A stretch of DNA of 36,019 nt from Candidatus Gastranaerophilales bacterium (GCA_910587375.1 CAJULR010000013.1:1-36019); one strand, 5' to 3'. Shown: positions 16,038 to 24,582, numbered from the stretch's first letter. The notes: generated from the letters alone by a model not told the origin. A program made the numbers and translations.

Positions 16038-16514
16038 TTACCTAAAAAAGCTCTCATCATCAATATCAGGCAGCTTATAGCTTCCGGAAATCAAATTCAC
16101 TATTCTATAAGGCGCAATGCCCAAATTTGACGCTTCCGCGGAAGGTGCGCCCTCGGGCGATGTTTCATTCGCCATATCATCCGAAGACAACATTTTTTCA
16201 ATTGATTTCACCTCAGGCAGCCTGTGCCCCATCTTAACTAAATCTGAAATATTATTTCTGGAAGCGCCCTCTTCAAGGCCCATGCGCCCATCGGCACTAG
16301 CCTCATCGGCTCTAAAATCCCTTAACGAAGAATTTTTTGAAAGCACATGTGCGCCATTTGAAATTATTTTTGCGTTTAAAAATTCAATTTCACTTAAAAT
16401 ATCTTCCCGTGCAAAACCGCCTGTTGTTTCAGCCTTTTCTGCGCCCCTAACCCCGTCAATATTGACAAAATTTTCAGGAAAAATGCTCCTTTTGTCTTCT
16501 TTTCTAAATTGCAT
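16038..16514 (-). CDS. Uncharacterised polar protein
   Basis: A 158-residue acidic, hydrophilic protein (MQFRKEDKRS...) without a signal peptide, membrane helix or domain that I recognise. An Ala/Glu/Gly-rich low-complexity stretch near the middle is followed by an ordered-looking C-terminus (APYRIVNLISGSYKLP). I chose ATG 16514 because GAGG lies six bases upstream; the in-frame ATG at 16526 has no such site. The opposite strand is also open for 143 codons, but its product looks like a shadow. 15831-16037, upstream of the tRNA-Pro pair, shows no feature. Confidence 0.5.
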   Translation of the reverse strand: MQFRKEDKRSIFPENFVNIDGVRGAEKAETTGGFAREDILSEIEFLNAKIISNGAHVLSKNSSLRDFRADEASADGRMGLEEGASRNNISDLVKMGHRLPEVKSIEKMLSSDDMANETSPEGAPSAEASNLGIAPYRIVNLISGSYKLPDIDDESFFR

Positions 16515-16692
16515 ACCTTGCCTCATCTTATTAATCTATATAATGTAATACGGCATAAAAAGCCAAAACATTTAGCATATGTAAAGATATGTAAACATTA
16601 TAGACACTAAAACCCAGCCACAAACCCGCATAGGGCAAATTTTTATATTTTTAAACTTTGTAAAATCAAAAAAAGATTTTAACGCATAAAAA

Positions 16693-17787
16693 ATGAAGAT
16701 AAACAACCAGCATTCACAAATCATTCCCCAAAACACAAGTTTTACAAGGCTTTTTGGTAAAGTTTCCAAAGGCAACCCCCTAAAAAGCCACAAGGAAAGC
16801 TTTATAAAGGGCATACATTTTAACACGGGCGCCCCAAAAGAAGACACTTTTGTCCCAAAAATCGTCAAAACGCAAATGCTTGGAGGCCATGGAGACCCGG
16901 ACATAAAAGGTACATTTGTAAAAAATGTCACAATAAAAGATTCAAAAGGCAAAAATACCAAGGCCTTTATTATTCAAGAAGTTAAGGATGGTAATTGCTA
17001 TTACCTTTGCACAGATAAAGAAGCGCTTTGCAGGATGGAAATTCGGGAAAAAAACAGCCCTTGCGGCGGCTATATCTATATAAACGCGCTTTATGGCCAG
17101 TCAAACGACGACAGATATAAAGGGGCGGGCACAGAGCTTATTAAATTTGCCGCACAAAAAAGCAGAGATGCAGGTTTTGGCGGCCGCTTACAGCTTTGTA
17201 TGGCAGGCTCCTTCCCGTTTTATTTTAAAAATAACTTCAGAACAGGGAGGGGATACCCGGACCATACAAGAAAAGACGCCTACCTGGATTATATGACAAG
17301 AAAAAACCTCTCCCAAGATGATATCTATAAAAAAGACTGGGATGGAATTACGGTCATTTTGGATGAAACCGGGGCAAGGGCGCTCTTAGATGACAAAAGA
17401 TTTTTTGACAAATCAAAATCCGAAACAATGTATTCAAAGACATTTTTAACAAACACGCAAGATGGAAGAGAATTTAAAACAGCCGTAGATGTTGATTTTT
17501 CAGACCTTTCGGAAGATGAACCCGAAGAAAACACTTATATAATTCAAATAATTTTAAGGGGCAGCGAACACTTTTATAAACAGATTGCAAGCCTTGAAAT
17601 GCAGCTGTTAAAAGATGAAAAGGGCAGAAAATATCTAAAAACAAACAAACTTCAAACTGACAATATGGGAGAAAAATTTGAAAAAAGCCTACAGGAAGAG
17701 TTACTCAAAGCAGCCAATATCAAGGCAAAAGAGCTTGGCGCAGAATATATTAGCACAAAAAATTTAAACATTATAAAGGCAAAATAA
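16693..17787 (+). CDS. GNAT-like acetyltransferase-domain protein, copy 1 of a tandem pair
   Basis: A 364-residue protein. The middle (about residues 105-185) has a GNAT-like core: IYINALYGQ as a beta strand, R-Y-K-G-A-G-T (the R/QxxGxG/A acetyl-CoA loop) followed by the helix ELIKFAAQKSR, then GRLQLCMAGSFPFYFKNNF, which matches the usual strand plus F-Y-x-x-N/G-F end. N- and C-terminal parts are unassigned. The N-terminus has the lineage tag-like MKINN...NTSFTRLFG. The ATG has no clear Shine-Dalgarno. The next gene is a paralog that begins at the base after this stop codon. Substrate unknown. Confidence 0.62.
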   Translation: MKINNQHSQIIPQNTSFTRLFGKVSKGNPLKSHKESFIKGIHFNTGAPKEDTFVPKIVKTQMLGGHGDPDIKGTFVKNVTIKDSKGKNTKAFIIQEVKDGNCYYLCTDKEALCRMEIREKNSPCGGYIYINALYGQSNDDRYKGAGTELIKFAAQKSRDAGFGGRLQLCMAGSFPFYFKNNFRTGRGYPDHTRKDAYLDYMTRKNLSQDDIYKKDWDGITVILDETGARALLDDKRFFDKSKSETMYSKTFLTNTQDGREFKTAVDVDFSDLSEDEPEENTYIIQIILRGSEHFYKQIASLEMQLLKDEKGRKYLKTNKLQTDNMGEKFEKSLQEELLKAANIKAKELGAEYISTKNLNIIKAK

Positions 17788-18846
17788 ATGAAAATTTTAG
17801 GACATATTGGAACATCAAAAGAAAACCCCAAAAGTACAGAAGCCCAAAGAAAGGCACCAATTAAAACCCATGTTATAACGGCAATTTCCGGCATGAAAAG
17901 CAAGCTGCTTGAGCCCTTAAGAGAGGACATTTTCACTCCAAAAATTATGACCCTTGATATGCCGGGCCGCTGGGGCGAAGAAGGGGTTCAAGGCAAGGTC
18001 ATAAAGAAAATATCTCTTCAAAAAAGAAGCGGCGGCAAAGCCCCCGGGTATATTTTGCAGAGCACAAAAAATAACTACACATACTACGCCTGCACGGAAG
18101 ATGAAGCGCTTTGCAGAATGCGGCTGTATCTTGACCGCAACAATCAGATGTATGTCGATAGTCTGTACGGACAAGCAGGCCATGGCAAATACAAAGGCGC
18201 CGGCACGGAACTTTTGAAATTTGCCGTTCAAAAAAGTAAAAAAGAGGGAGATAAAGGAAGGCTATGGCTTACTGTTGGAGGTTCGCCAAAATTTTATTAC
18301 AAAAGCAATTTCAGAATCAGCCCAAAAATAAAAGACCATGTAAGAAAAAACGCTGTATACGACTTAGCGACAAGGCAAAATCTTTATATGGACGACATTT
18401 GGGATAAATATTGGGACGTGCCAAATCTAACCCTGGAAATAAAAGAGGCAGGAGCACTTTTAAGCGGAGAAAGGCTTTGCGACAAAACACATTCAGAATA
18501 TATGGGTGACAAGGAAATTGAATATCAAACAAAAAAGGGTGAAAAGCGCAAAATGACTATTGGGCTTGATTTTTCAGACCTTTCAAACTGCACAAACACA
18601 GAAAACGTCTTTGTTGCACAGGCATACAGAAAAGATGGCGAAAGAATGAAGCCTTGCTCTAACATTGAAATGCGCCTTTTAAAAGATGAAAACAGTGATA
18701 AATACTTAAACATAGACACTTTTAATGTGGACTACATTGCAAAAGAAGAAGTTATGGAAGCCCTTATGGAAGTTGTTGAAGCAAAAAGCAAGGAGCTTGG
18801 CGCAAAATATATTAAGAAAGATGAAGCGGTTTGGGAAGAATTTTAA
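17788..18846 (+). CDS. GNAT-like acetyltransferase-domain protein, copy 2 of a tandem pair
   Basis: A 352-residue paralog of the preceding gene, aligned along its whole length: EALCRM, then LYGQAGHGKYKGAGTELLKFA with KxxGxG as acetyl-CoA loop, then GRLWLTVGGSPKFYYKSNFR, then DHVRKNAVYDLATRQNL. The N-terminal tag seen in copy 1 is absent, so any targeting by that tag would differ. The ATG directly follows the TAA of copy 1 (TAAATG), which points to coupled translation. A weak AT-rich hairpin follows at 18854-18872. Tandem duplication followed by divergence is the simplest origin. Confidence 0.62.
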   Translation: MKILGHIGTSKENPKSTEAQRKAPIKTHVITAISGMKSKLLEPLREDIFTPKIMTLDMPGRWGEEGVQGKVIKKISLQKRSGGKAPGYILQSTKNNYTYYACTEDEALCRMRLYLDRNNQMYVDSLYGQAGHGKYKGAGTELLKFAVQKSKKEGDKGRLWLTVGGSPKFYYKSNFRISPKIKDHVRKNAVYDLATRQNLYMDDIWDKYWDVPNLTLEIKEAGALLSGERLCDKTHSEYMGDKEIEYQTKKGEKRKMTIGLDFSDLSNCTNTENVFVAQAYRKDGERMKPCSNIEMRLLKDENSDKYLNIDTFNVDYIAKEEVMEALMEVVEAKSKELGAKYIKKDEAVWEEF

Positions 18847-18956
18847 TTTTTTTAAAACTAAGAATTAGTTTTAAAGACAATGCCGTTATACACCAAAACC
18901 CTTGTTATATATGTTATCAAAAATTTAAAAGCCTTAGGTTCAAAATACAAGCTGCT

Positions 18957-18989
18957 AAAAAGCCCGATATCGTTGAAGAATCGGGCTTT
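18957..18989 (-). terminator. Intrinsic terminator of rpsL-rpsG
   Basis: AAGCCCGAT (18960-18968) pairs with ATCGGGCTT (18980-18988). On the minus strand the stem is followed by a T-run. It lies 22 bases after the rpsG stop and ends the operon before any fusA or tuf gene. Confidence 0.88.
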
Positions 18990-19010
18990 AATATTTTTAA
19001 TATCTGTAAT

Positions 19011-19481
19011 TTAGTATCTGTAGTGAGCGAAAGCTTTGTTAGCTTCAGCCATTTTGTGGGTGTCTTCACGTTTCTTAACAGAAGCACCTGAACCGTTTGA
19101 AGCGTCAAGGATTTCAGATGTTAATTTATCAACCATTGATTTACCGCTTCTTTTTCTTGCAGATTCAATCAACCAGCAAGAACCAAGCGCCTGGCCTCTT
19201 TCAGGTTTAACTTCAACAGGAACCTGATAAGTTGAACCACCGATTCTTCTTGCCTTAACTTCAATTAGAGGAGTTACGTTGGTAAGAGCCTTTTTGAAAA
19301 CATCAACCGGTTCTTCCTTAGTTTTTTCCTGAATTTTTTCCATTGAAGAATAGAAAATTTTCTGAGCGATTGATTTTTTGCCTCTTTTCATCAATCTGTT
19401 TATAAATTTAGCAATATCTACGCTGTTATACATTGGATCCGGCGCAGGTACTCTTTTTGCCGGTTTGGAACGTCTTGACAT
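19011..19481 (-). CDS. rpsG: 30S ribosomal protein S7
   Basis: A 156-residue protein, the normal length for bacterial S7. It begins MSRRSKPAKR and contains SVDIAKFINRLMKRGKKSIAQKIFY, KALTNVTPLIEVKARRIGGSTYQVP-type sequence and AHYRY at the end. S7 binds the 3' major domain of 16S rRNA and nucleates assembly of the 30S head. It is second in the operon, 123 bases after rpsL; this spacer is long enough to hold a regulatory leader. A terminator follows directly, so the usual fusA-tuf part of the str operon is not attached here. Confidence 0.98.
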   Translation of the reverse strand: MSRRSKPAKRVPAPDPMYNSVDIAKFINRLMKRGKKSIAQKIFYSSMEKIQEKTKEEPVDVFKKALTNVTPLIEVKARRIGGSTYQVPVEVKPERGQALGSCWLIESARKRSGKSMVDKLTSEILDASNGSGASVKKREDTHKMAEANKAFAHYRY

Positions 19482-19604
19482 ATTATTTACTTAGCCTTTC
19501 TGATTATTTTTTAAACTGCAACACGGCTCTTGCCCAGCACGGCGAACCGATTTTTTAATTAAAAGCTTAAAAGGCACTCCCGTGCGCTATTTCAACCTTA
19601 CGGT

Positions 19605-19991
19605 TTATTTCTTAGCGCCGGCTTTAGCTTTTTTGGCACCGTATTTTGATCTGCTTTGTGTTCTGTTTGCAACACCTGCAGTATCAAGTGTACCTCTGAT
19701 GATGTGATATCTAACACCAGGAAGGTCTTTAACCCTGCCGCCTCTAATCATAACAACAGAGTGCTCTTGAAGGTTGTGGCCGATTCCAGGAATGTATGAT
19801 GTCACTTCAAAACCGTTTGTAAGCCTTACCCTGGCAACTTTTCTAAGTGCTGAGTTAGGTTTTTTAGGTGTAGTTGTATAAACCCTGGTGCAAACACCGC
19901 GTCTTTGCGGGCAATTTGTAAGCGCCGGAGATTTAGTTTTATCTACTATCTTTTTTCTTTCATTTTTAACTAATTGGCTGATTGTAGGCAT
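19605..19991 (-). CDS. rpsL: 30S ribosomal protein S12
   Basis: A 128-residue S12 with the decoding-site loops TTTPKKPNSALRK (K43, K44) and GGRVKDLPGVRYH, both wild type at the positions linked to streptomycin resistance. CPQRRGVC is present near residue 27. It is first in the operon with a good promoter at 20027-20055 and GGGAAAAT before the ATG. Confidence 0.98.
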   Translation of the reverse strand: MPTISQLVKNERKKIVDKTKSPALTNCPQRRGVCTRVYTTTPKKPNSALRKVARVRLTNGFEVTSYIPGIGHNLQEHSVVMIRGGRVKDLPGVRYHIIRGTLDTAGVANRTQSRSKYGAKKAKAGAKK

Positions 19992-20026
19992 AATTTTCCC
20001 TTTGTTTGTATTACTCTTGTTCTATT

Positions 20027-20055
20027 ATTTCACAATAAACAAACCCGAATGTCAA
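20027..20055 (-). promoter_or_regulatory. Promoter of rpsL-rpsG
   Basis: On the minus strand: perfect TTGACA (20055-20050), 17-base spacer, TGAAAT (20032-20027). The predicted start is near 20020, giving a ~30-base leader with a Shine-Dalgarno. Confidence 0.7.
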
Positions 20056-20116
20056 ATGATATTTGAAAATTTTAAGCTTTTTTAAAGATTTTTTATATAT
20101 TTTTTTCAAAAAAAGT

Positions 20117-20145
20117 TTGACTAAAAAGTTTTGCGGGAATATTAT
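20117..20145 (+). promoter_or_regulatory. Strong promoter with start site on the next ATG
   Basis: TTGACT (20117-20122), 17-base spacer, TATTAT (20140-20145). ATG 20152 is seven bases beyond the -10 and no Shine-Dalgarno is present, which supports a leaderless mRNA. Confidence 0.68.
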
Positions 20146-20151
20146 AAGTGT

Positions 20152-20511
20152 ATGAAAAGTAAAGATATTGTGAGGGCCGAAAACTCCCTCAGGGAATACA
20201 TCTTAGAAGAATACAGCGATGATTCACGCGAGCGTGAGCGTATAAACCTTTATAAATACAAGGGTTTATCGTTGATTATCGCCTGGGAACCAAACGTAGA
20301 GCCAAATTTCAGAGTTCAAATTATGGCTTTTGAAGCAAGTTTTAAAATCGAAGGCGGCCAAAAAATCGAAGGCGGCCTGCAAGACAACGATGTCAGCATG
20401 ATTACAAAGTGGGCAAAGCAAAATGTTAACAAAAATCTTTTAATGAGAATTTGGGTGACAGAAGCCCGCGAAAAAAAAGAAGTCCGCTTAAAACCTTTTG
20501 ACATGGTGTAA
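20152..20511 (+). CDS. Uncharacterised 119-residue protein
   Basis: A small soluble protein, not recognised. It starts with a charged helix (KSKDIVRAENSLREYILEEY), then strands around a WEP motif and FRVQIMAFEASF, then a tandem KIEGGQ-KIEGGL and a C-terminal strand. The tandem hexapeptide comes from an 18-base direct repeat at 20345-20378. ATG 20152 is chosen over the in-frame TTG at 20131 because the promoter at 20117-20145 would place the transcript start on this ATG. It is transcribed away from the ribosomal operon. Confidence 0.6.
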   Translation: MKSKDIVRAENSLREYILEEYSDDSRERERINLYKYKGLSLIIAWEPNVEPNFRVQIMAFEASFKIEGGQKIEGGLQDNDVSMITKWAKQNVNKNLLMRIWVTEAREKKEVRLKPFDMV

Positions 20512-20553
20512 TGTTGTAAAAATCGGTTTTTTAGTTTTTAAAAAATTACGTTT

Positions 20554-21714
20554 TTAAGCATTTTTTTCACCGAATTTTTTAAGCAAATTGTCCGCAAATT
20601 CAGTAAATTCGCCCCTCTTAATGGCGTCGCACGTCCGAAACATAAGATTAACAAGGAAATGTATATTGTGAATGCTCAAAAGCATTGCAGCATTTGCCTC
20701 CGACGCTCGATAAAGATGGCGAATGTAGGCCCTGGTGTGATTTCGGCAAGTCCAACAGTCACAATTCGGGTCTAAAGGCGAAAAATCTGCCTCAAACTCT
20801 TTATTTTTAATGATTTTGTTCCCTTCAAACGTGAAAAAGGTTCCGTGGCGGGCATTACGCGTAGGCAAAACGCAATCAAACATATCCACACCGGCTTTCA
20901 CGCCATTCAATAAATCAACAGGTGTGCCAACGCCCATCAAATATCGTGGTTTTCCTTCTGGCAGAAGGGGTGCGACCAAATTAACGTAATAATTCTTAAT
21001 ATCAGTGGGTTCCCCGACACTCACACCCCCGATTGCATAGCCCACAGAGGGTTTCGACGCAATGTAATTCGCCGATTCCCTTCTTAAATCATCAAAGAAG
21101 GCTCCTTGAACAATGGGAAATAAGGCCTGGCGGGGATTTTGGTGCGCTGCAATACACCTGTCAAGCCATCTGTGAGTCCTCTCCATGGCAGCTTTTGCCT
21201 CATCATGCGTGCAAGGATAAGGTGCACACTCATCAAACGCCATAATAATATCTGCGCCCAAATCGTTTTGAATTTGCATGGAAATTTCGGGCGAAATAAA
21301 GTGCTTGGAACCATTTTTAGGGTCCGTAAAATGAACACCGTCCTCTGTAATTTTTCTTAACTTTGCAAGCGAAAAAACCTGAAAACCGCCCGAGTCCGTA
21401 AGCATGGGCTTATGCCAGTTCATCCAGGAATGAAGCCCGCCGGCCTGTTTTACAAGCGCAGTGCCGGGTTTCAGGTACATATGGTAAGAATTTGCAAGAA
21501 TAATCTGGGCGCCTGTTTCTAAAAGCTGCCTGTTATCAAGCATTTTCACTGCAGAATTCGTCCCAACCGGCATAAAAACGGGTGTTTTAATTAACCCATG
21601 CGGGGTGAAAAACTCGCCGCAGCGCGCGTTTGAGCCCTTATCTTTTGCAGTCACCTTAAAGGAAAAAAATCCTTTATTTAATTCAGGCACATCATTTTGA
21701 ACAAAAGCTGGCAT
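20554..21714 (-). CDS. tgt: tRNA-guanine transglycosylase (queuosine synthesis)
   Basis: A 386-residue bacterial TGT. It swaps guanine 34 for preQ1 in tRNAs with GUN anticodons (Asp, Asn, His, Tyr). All key parts are visible: D107 in DSGGFQV, nucleophile D280 in GVDMFDCVLPTRNARHG, and the zinc site C318, C320, C323 and H349. The gene starts 9 bases after the ndk stop, so ndk-tgt is a likely operon. The tRNA-Asp (GTC) in this window is a natural substrate. Confidence 0.97.
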   Translation of the reverse strand: MPAFVQNDVPELNKGFFSFKVTAKDKGSNARCGEFFTPHGLIKTPVFMPVGTNSAVKMLDNRQLLETGAQIILANSYHMYLKPGTALVKQAGGLHSWMNWHKPMLTDSGGFQVFSLAKLRKITEDGVHFTDPKNGSKHFISPEISMQIQNDLGADIIMAFDECAPYPCTHDEAKAAMERTHRWLDRCIAAHQNPRQALFPIVQGAFFDDLRRESANYIASKPSVGYAIGGVSVGEPTDIKNYYVNLVAPLLPEGKPRYLMGVGTPVDLLNGVKAGVDMFDCVLPTRNARHGTFFTFEGNKIIKNKEFEADFSPLDPNCDCWTCRNHTRAYIRHLYRASEANAAMLLSIHNIHFLVNLMFRTCDAIKRGEFTEFADNLLKKFGEKNA

Positions 21715-21723
21715 GGGCTGAAA

Positions 21724-22176
21724 CTACACTCCCATAACAATTTCAAGCATTGTTTTATAGTTGTCGCAAATTTCATTGTCTGAAAACCAAAGCCCCATCT
21801 CTCTTTTGGCAGATTCCGGGCAATCTGAGGCATGAACTGCATTATATTCTTTTACCGTGCAAAAATCGGCTCTAATTGAGCCCACATCAGCTTCATCAGG
21901 GTTTGTTTTTCCGACAATGTGACGAACTCCCAAAATTGCGTTTTCACCCTCTAAAACCATGGCTAAAACAGGCCCCGAGGTTATATATTCAATTAAAGAA
22001 TCGTAAAAAGGCTTTCCAAGGTGCTCTGCATAATGCTTTGAAGCCAATTCACGCGAAACATTTGTGAGCTTCATTGCAATAATTTTATACCCCTTATCTT
22101 CAAAGCGGGAGAGGATTTTGCCCATTAAACCCCTTTTTACGGAGTCAGGTTTTAGAGCCACAAATGTTCTTTCCAT
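21724..22176 (-). CDS. ndk: Nucleoside diphosphate kinase
   Basis: A 150-residue Ndk with the N-terminal ERTFVALKPD and the active-site H115 in NAVHASD. The enzyme passes the gamma phosphate between NTPs and NDPs through phospho-His. It is the first gene of the ndk-tgt pair. AAGGAAAA precedes the ATG, and a TATAAT box lies on the minus strand at 22216-22211. The family usually has HGSD; HASD is a mild variant. Confidence 0.97.
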   Translation of the reverse strand: MERTFVALKPDSVKRGLMGKILSRFEDKGYKIIAMKLTNVSRELASKHYAEHLGKPFYDSLIEYITSGPVLAMVLEGENAILGVRHIVGKTNPDEADVGSIRADFCTVKEYNAVHASDCPESAKREMGLWFSDNEICDNYKTMLEIVMGV

Positions 22177-22345
22177 AATACTTTTCCTTATAAAAACTTT
22201 AACTTCGATTATTATACACCAAACCAGAGTAGGGTTAAAATTTAGTAAAGTTTTTAAAATTTTCTTAATGAAATGTTTCCTTTTTTAATAATTTTTAATA
22301 TGATAATAAAAAAACTTTAAGACTTGAGGAAATTTTTAGAAAATA

Positions 22346-22855
22346 ATGTATTCTATGGGGTACAACAACAGCTTTTCAAGCAGCTTTTCCAGCAATTTTT
22401 CTTCTATTGGAACAAAGCAGCAATCATACGAAAAAAATTTTTCAACGGCGGGAAATGAAGCCTTTGAAAACATAAGCCTGCAGAGCCTTTTTAGAAAAAG
22501 CAGAATTTCATCAAAGCAAAAAGAGGTGGCAAATAATTACGCCATAATAAAGAAAATTTTCAGTTTTTCTGCGGTAAATTCAAGAATTACAAATTCTGAA
22601 AGCGCACTTTTAAAACAATATGGCATGAAGCCTTTAGAAGAAACAACCTCCGGCACAATGTTTCGGGAGCTTGAAAGCCTTATAGACTGGGCAAATAACG
22701 GAGATGCAATTAAAAGACAACATTCCGATAAAATTTTTGAAATCCGGGTGAAAGAGTTAAAATTTTTACAGGCAAATAACTCGCTTTTGTCAATGGGCGA
22801 GCTTTATAACGGCTATACCATTTTGGAAAAATATATAGAATACCTTGCAAGCTAA
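22346..22855 (+). CDS. Lineage-type unknown protein with Ser/Phe repeat N-terminus
   Basis: A 169-residue protein with no recognised domain. The N-terminus is a Ser-Phe-rich repeat (NNSFSSSFSSNFSSIG), a variant of the aromatic tag seen at the start of other proteins in this window. The rest is predicted helical with many Lys/Glu (SLQSLFRKSRISSKQKE, LLKQYGMKPLEE). The Shine-Dalgarno GAGGA is 15 bases before ATG 22346; ATG 22355 (MGYNN) is an alternative start. Function unknown. The 85 bases after the stop hold small hairpins without T-runs. Confidence 0.55.
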   Translation: MYSMGYNNSFSSSFSSNFSSIGTKQQSYEKNFSTAGNEAFENISLQSLFRKSRISSKQKEVANNYAIIKKIFSFSAVNSRITNSESALLKQYGMKPLEETTSGTMFRELESLIDWANNGDAIKRQHSDKIFEIRVKELKFLQANNSLLSMGELYNGYTILEKYIEYLAS

Positions 22856-22940
22856 AGGAAAATTATCCTTAACGCTTGAAACCAAGGCCACACCAGGCCC
22901 AAGGCGCCTGCACAAGACATTGAACATCAGTCTTGAAGCA

Positions 22941-23780
22941 CTACTTTGATTCAGTAGAAATCGTAGTTATGTCCTCTGATTTTGGAGCGTCTTTTTCCAT
23001 ACCATTCACGGCCTCACCAAGAGCGTCATAGATAGCATGTTCATCTATTTTGCCATCTGAATTATAATCATAAAAGATATCGACGTACCCGCCTCCGTCT
23101 GCCCAAAGGAAGATTTCAGGGTTATCATCTCCGTCAATATCAAGTGAAGCCTGATATGTAGTGTCCGGAGTAGTTACAATATCATTAATTTTATATCCTA
23201 ACCTCGAATCGGGCCCAACAGGCATATCGCCTATAAGTTCTTCATCTATTGACCCTGAAATCATTGAAGAAAAAGTCCTCATGCTAAAGGGGTTAAAAAA
23301 GGAATCTACCGCAGCTTTGTCAAATTCCATAGAGCTTATAAGCTCATGCGCCACGGATTCCGGATTTTCTTTAAACCTGTCTTCAAGCTCCGCCTGCTTC
23401 CTGGAATTTGCCATGGCTTCGCCGATTACAGGCGCGCCGGAGAGCAAGACCGTTCCGGCTAAAAACATAGCAGCAGCAAGCGAAGCTGTTTTAATAACAA
23501 AAGAACCGCCCAAGTTATTTTTATTTTGAGCCTTGAGTGTGTATATCACAGGCGAAGAACCCTCTTTGGCGTCCCTCTCTTCAAAAATTCTCTGAATATC
23601 CTCCCCTAAAAGCTCTTCGGAAGAACTATCCTTTTTTGAACTCACAAATTCGTCAACACCGTCTTCTGTAGTTAAAAAATCAGAATCTTTTGCCCAGTCA
23701 TAGAATTCTCTTGCGCCAAAAGAAGGCTCAATTCCCATTGTGCGCCCAATGGGGGCCATTAAAATATTATTTACTCTCAT
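22941..23780 (-). CDS. Membrane-anchored protein with EF-hand/FG-GAP-like calcium motifs, paralog A
   Basis: A 279-residue protein. N-terminal tag MRVNN...EPSFGAREF, a polar acidic region, one membrane helix (~105-130, TASLAAAMFLAGTVLLSG), a helix with LEDRFKENPESVA, then a C-terminal beta part with LDIDGDDNPEIFLWADGGG and YDYNSDGKIDEH. The D-x-D-G-D and D-x-N-x-D-G loops look like VCBS/FG-GAP and EF-hand calcium sites. ATG 23780 is chosen for its GAGGAAAAAT Shine-Dalgarno; the frame runs upstream to 23831. It is 65 bases downstream of a shorter paralog with the same layout. Confidence 0.6.
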   Translation of the reverse strand: MRVNNILMAPIGRTMGIEPSFGAREFYDWAKDSDFLTTEDGVDEFVSSKKDSSSEELLGEDIQRIFEERDAKEGSSPVIYTLKAQNKNNLGGSFVIKTASLAAAMFLAGTVLLSGAPVIGEAMANSRKQAELEDRFKENPESVAHELISSMEFDKAAVDSFFNPFSMRTFSSMISGSIDEELIGDMPVGPDSRLGYKINDIVTTPDTTYQASLDIDGDDNPEIFLWADGGGYVDIFYDYNSDGKIDEHAIYDALGEAVNGMEKDAPKSEDITTISTESK

Positions 23781-23845
23781 ATTTTTCCTCGTGTTTATTT
23801 TATTCACTAAATATATTATTATCAAGGGCAAAGCTTGAAAAGGTT

Positions 23846-24511
23846 TTATTTATCTTTCTGTTGCAAGGTTTCAATTGTATCAATTTTGCCATCTGAATCG
23901 TAATCATATGAAATTACAATATCACCGTCTTCATCGGTGGTAACGGTTATTTCAGGGCTTCCATCGCCGTCTATGTCAAGAGAGGCAGATGAAAAGGCGC
24001 CATCGGCAAAGTCATATGTCACTGTTGATTGTGGCCCCGGGAACGAATCATCCCAGCTTTTTATTTCAAAAGGATTAATTATTGATTCGCCCGATTGCTC
24101 AAAATGCATAGTATCAGCGCCAAACCCCTCTTCGTTTGAAACGAAAGTGTTAATAAAACAAGTGGCGATATTTTTAGGATTTTCCCTGAAAGCATCTTCC
24201 AGAGCACGCTGGGCAAGAAGAGCTATGCCTGCATTATGAGCTTGAATTCCGCCGGCAGTAAGCCCAAGGGCAGCAAGAATTCCTACAGTACCCCTGAAAA
24301 ACTTTTTGCCTGCGCTTTTGCGCCTTGGTCTTGTTTCACGTTCTTCTTCAATATCGTCGCTTTCCCTTCTTCTGCCAAAACTTACAGTATCAGATTCGCT
24401 TGAGGATTTTATAAAAGAAGAGTTTTTGCTTGGAGTATTTAATATACTACACAAAGAAGAATTTGTTTTTGTTGTATTTGAAATATTGGGGGTAGCGTTT
24501 AAAACCTGCAT
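23846..24511 (-). CDS. Membrane-anchored protein with EF-hand/FG-GAP-like calcium motifs, paralog B
   Basis: A 221-residue paralog of the next gene. A Ser/Asn-rich N-terminus ends in DTVSFGRRRESDD (SFG tag near residue 45), followed by a basic stretch, one membrane helix (~78-98, TVGILAALGLTAGG), LEDAFRENPKNIA, and a C-terminal part with LDIDGDGSPEITV and YDYDSDGKIDTIE. Both acidic loops fit calcium-binding consensus better than in paralog A. Arg-rich residues before the helix suggest an N-in orientation with the calcium part outside the membrane. It is probably cotranscribed with paralog A. Confidence 0.6.
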   Translation of the reverse strand: MQVLNATPNISNTTKTNSSLCSILNTPSKNSSFIKSSSESDTVSFGRRRESDDIEEERETRPRRKSAGKKFFRGTVGILAALGLTAGGIQAHNAGIALLAQRALEDAFRENPKNIATCFINTFVSNEEGFGADTMHFEQSGESIINPFEIKSWDDSFPGPQSTVTYDFADGAFSSASLDIDGDGSPEITVTTDEDGDIVISYDYDSDGKIDTIETLQQKDK

Positions 24512-24582
24512 TAGGCATTCCTTTCGGTTCTTTAAAATTTTAACTTACACATACAAAACCGAAACACAAAAATAATTGCCCA

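Noticed and set aside
16117..16548. Plus-strand 143-codon ORF opposite the 16038-16514 gene
   Set aside because: No ribosome site, and it reads as the mirror of a minus-strand gene that has a GAGG site and neighbours on that strand.
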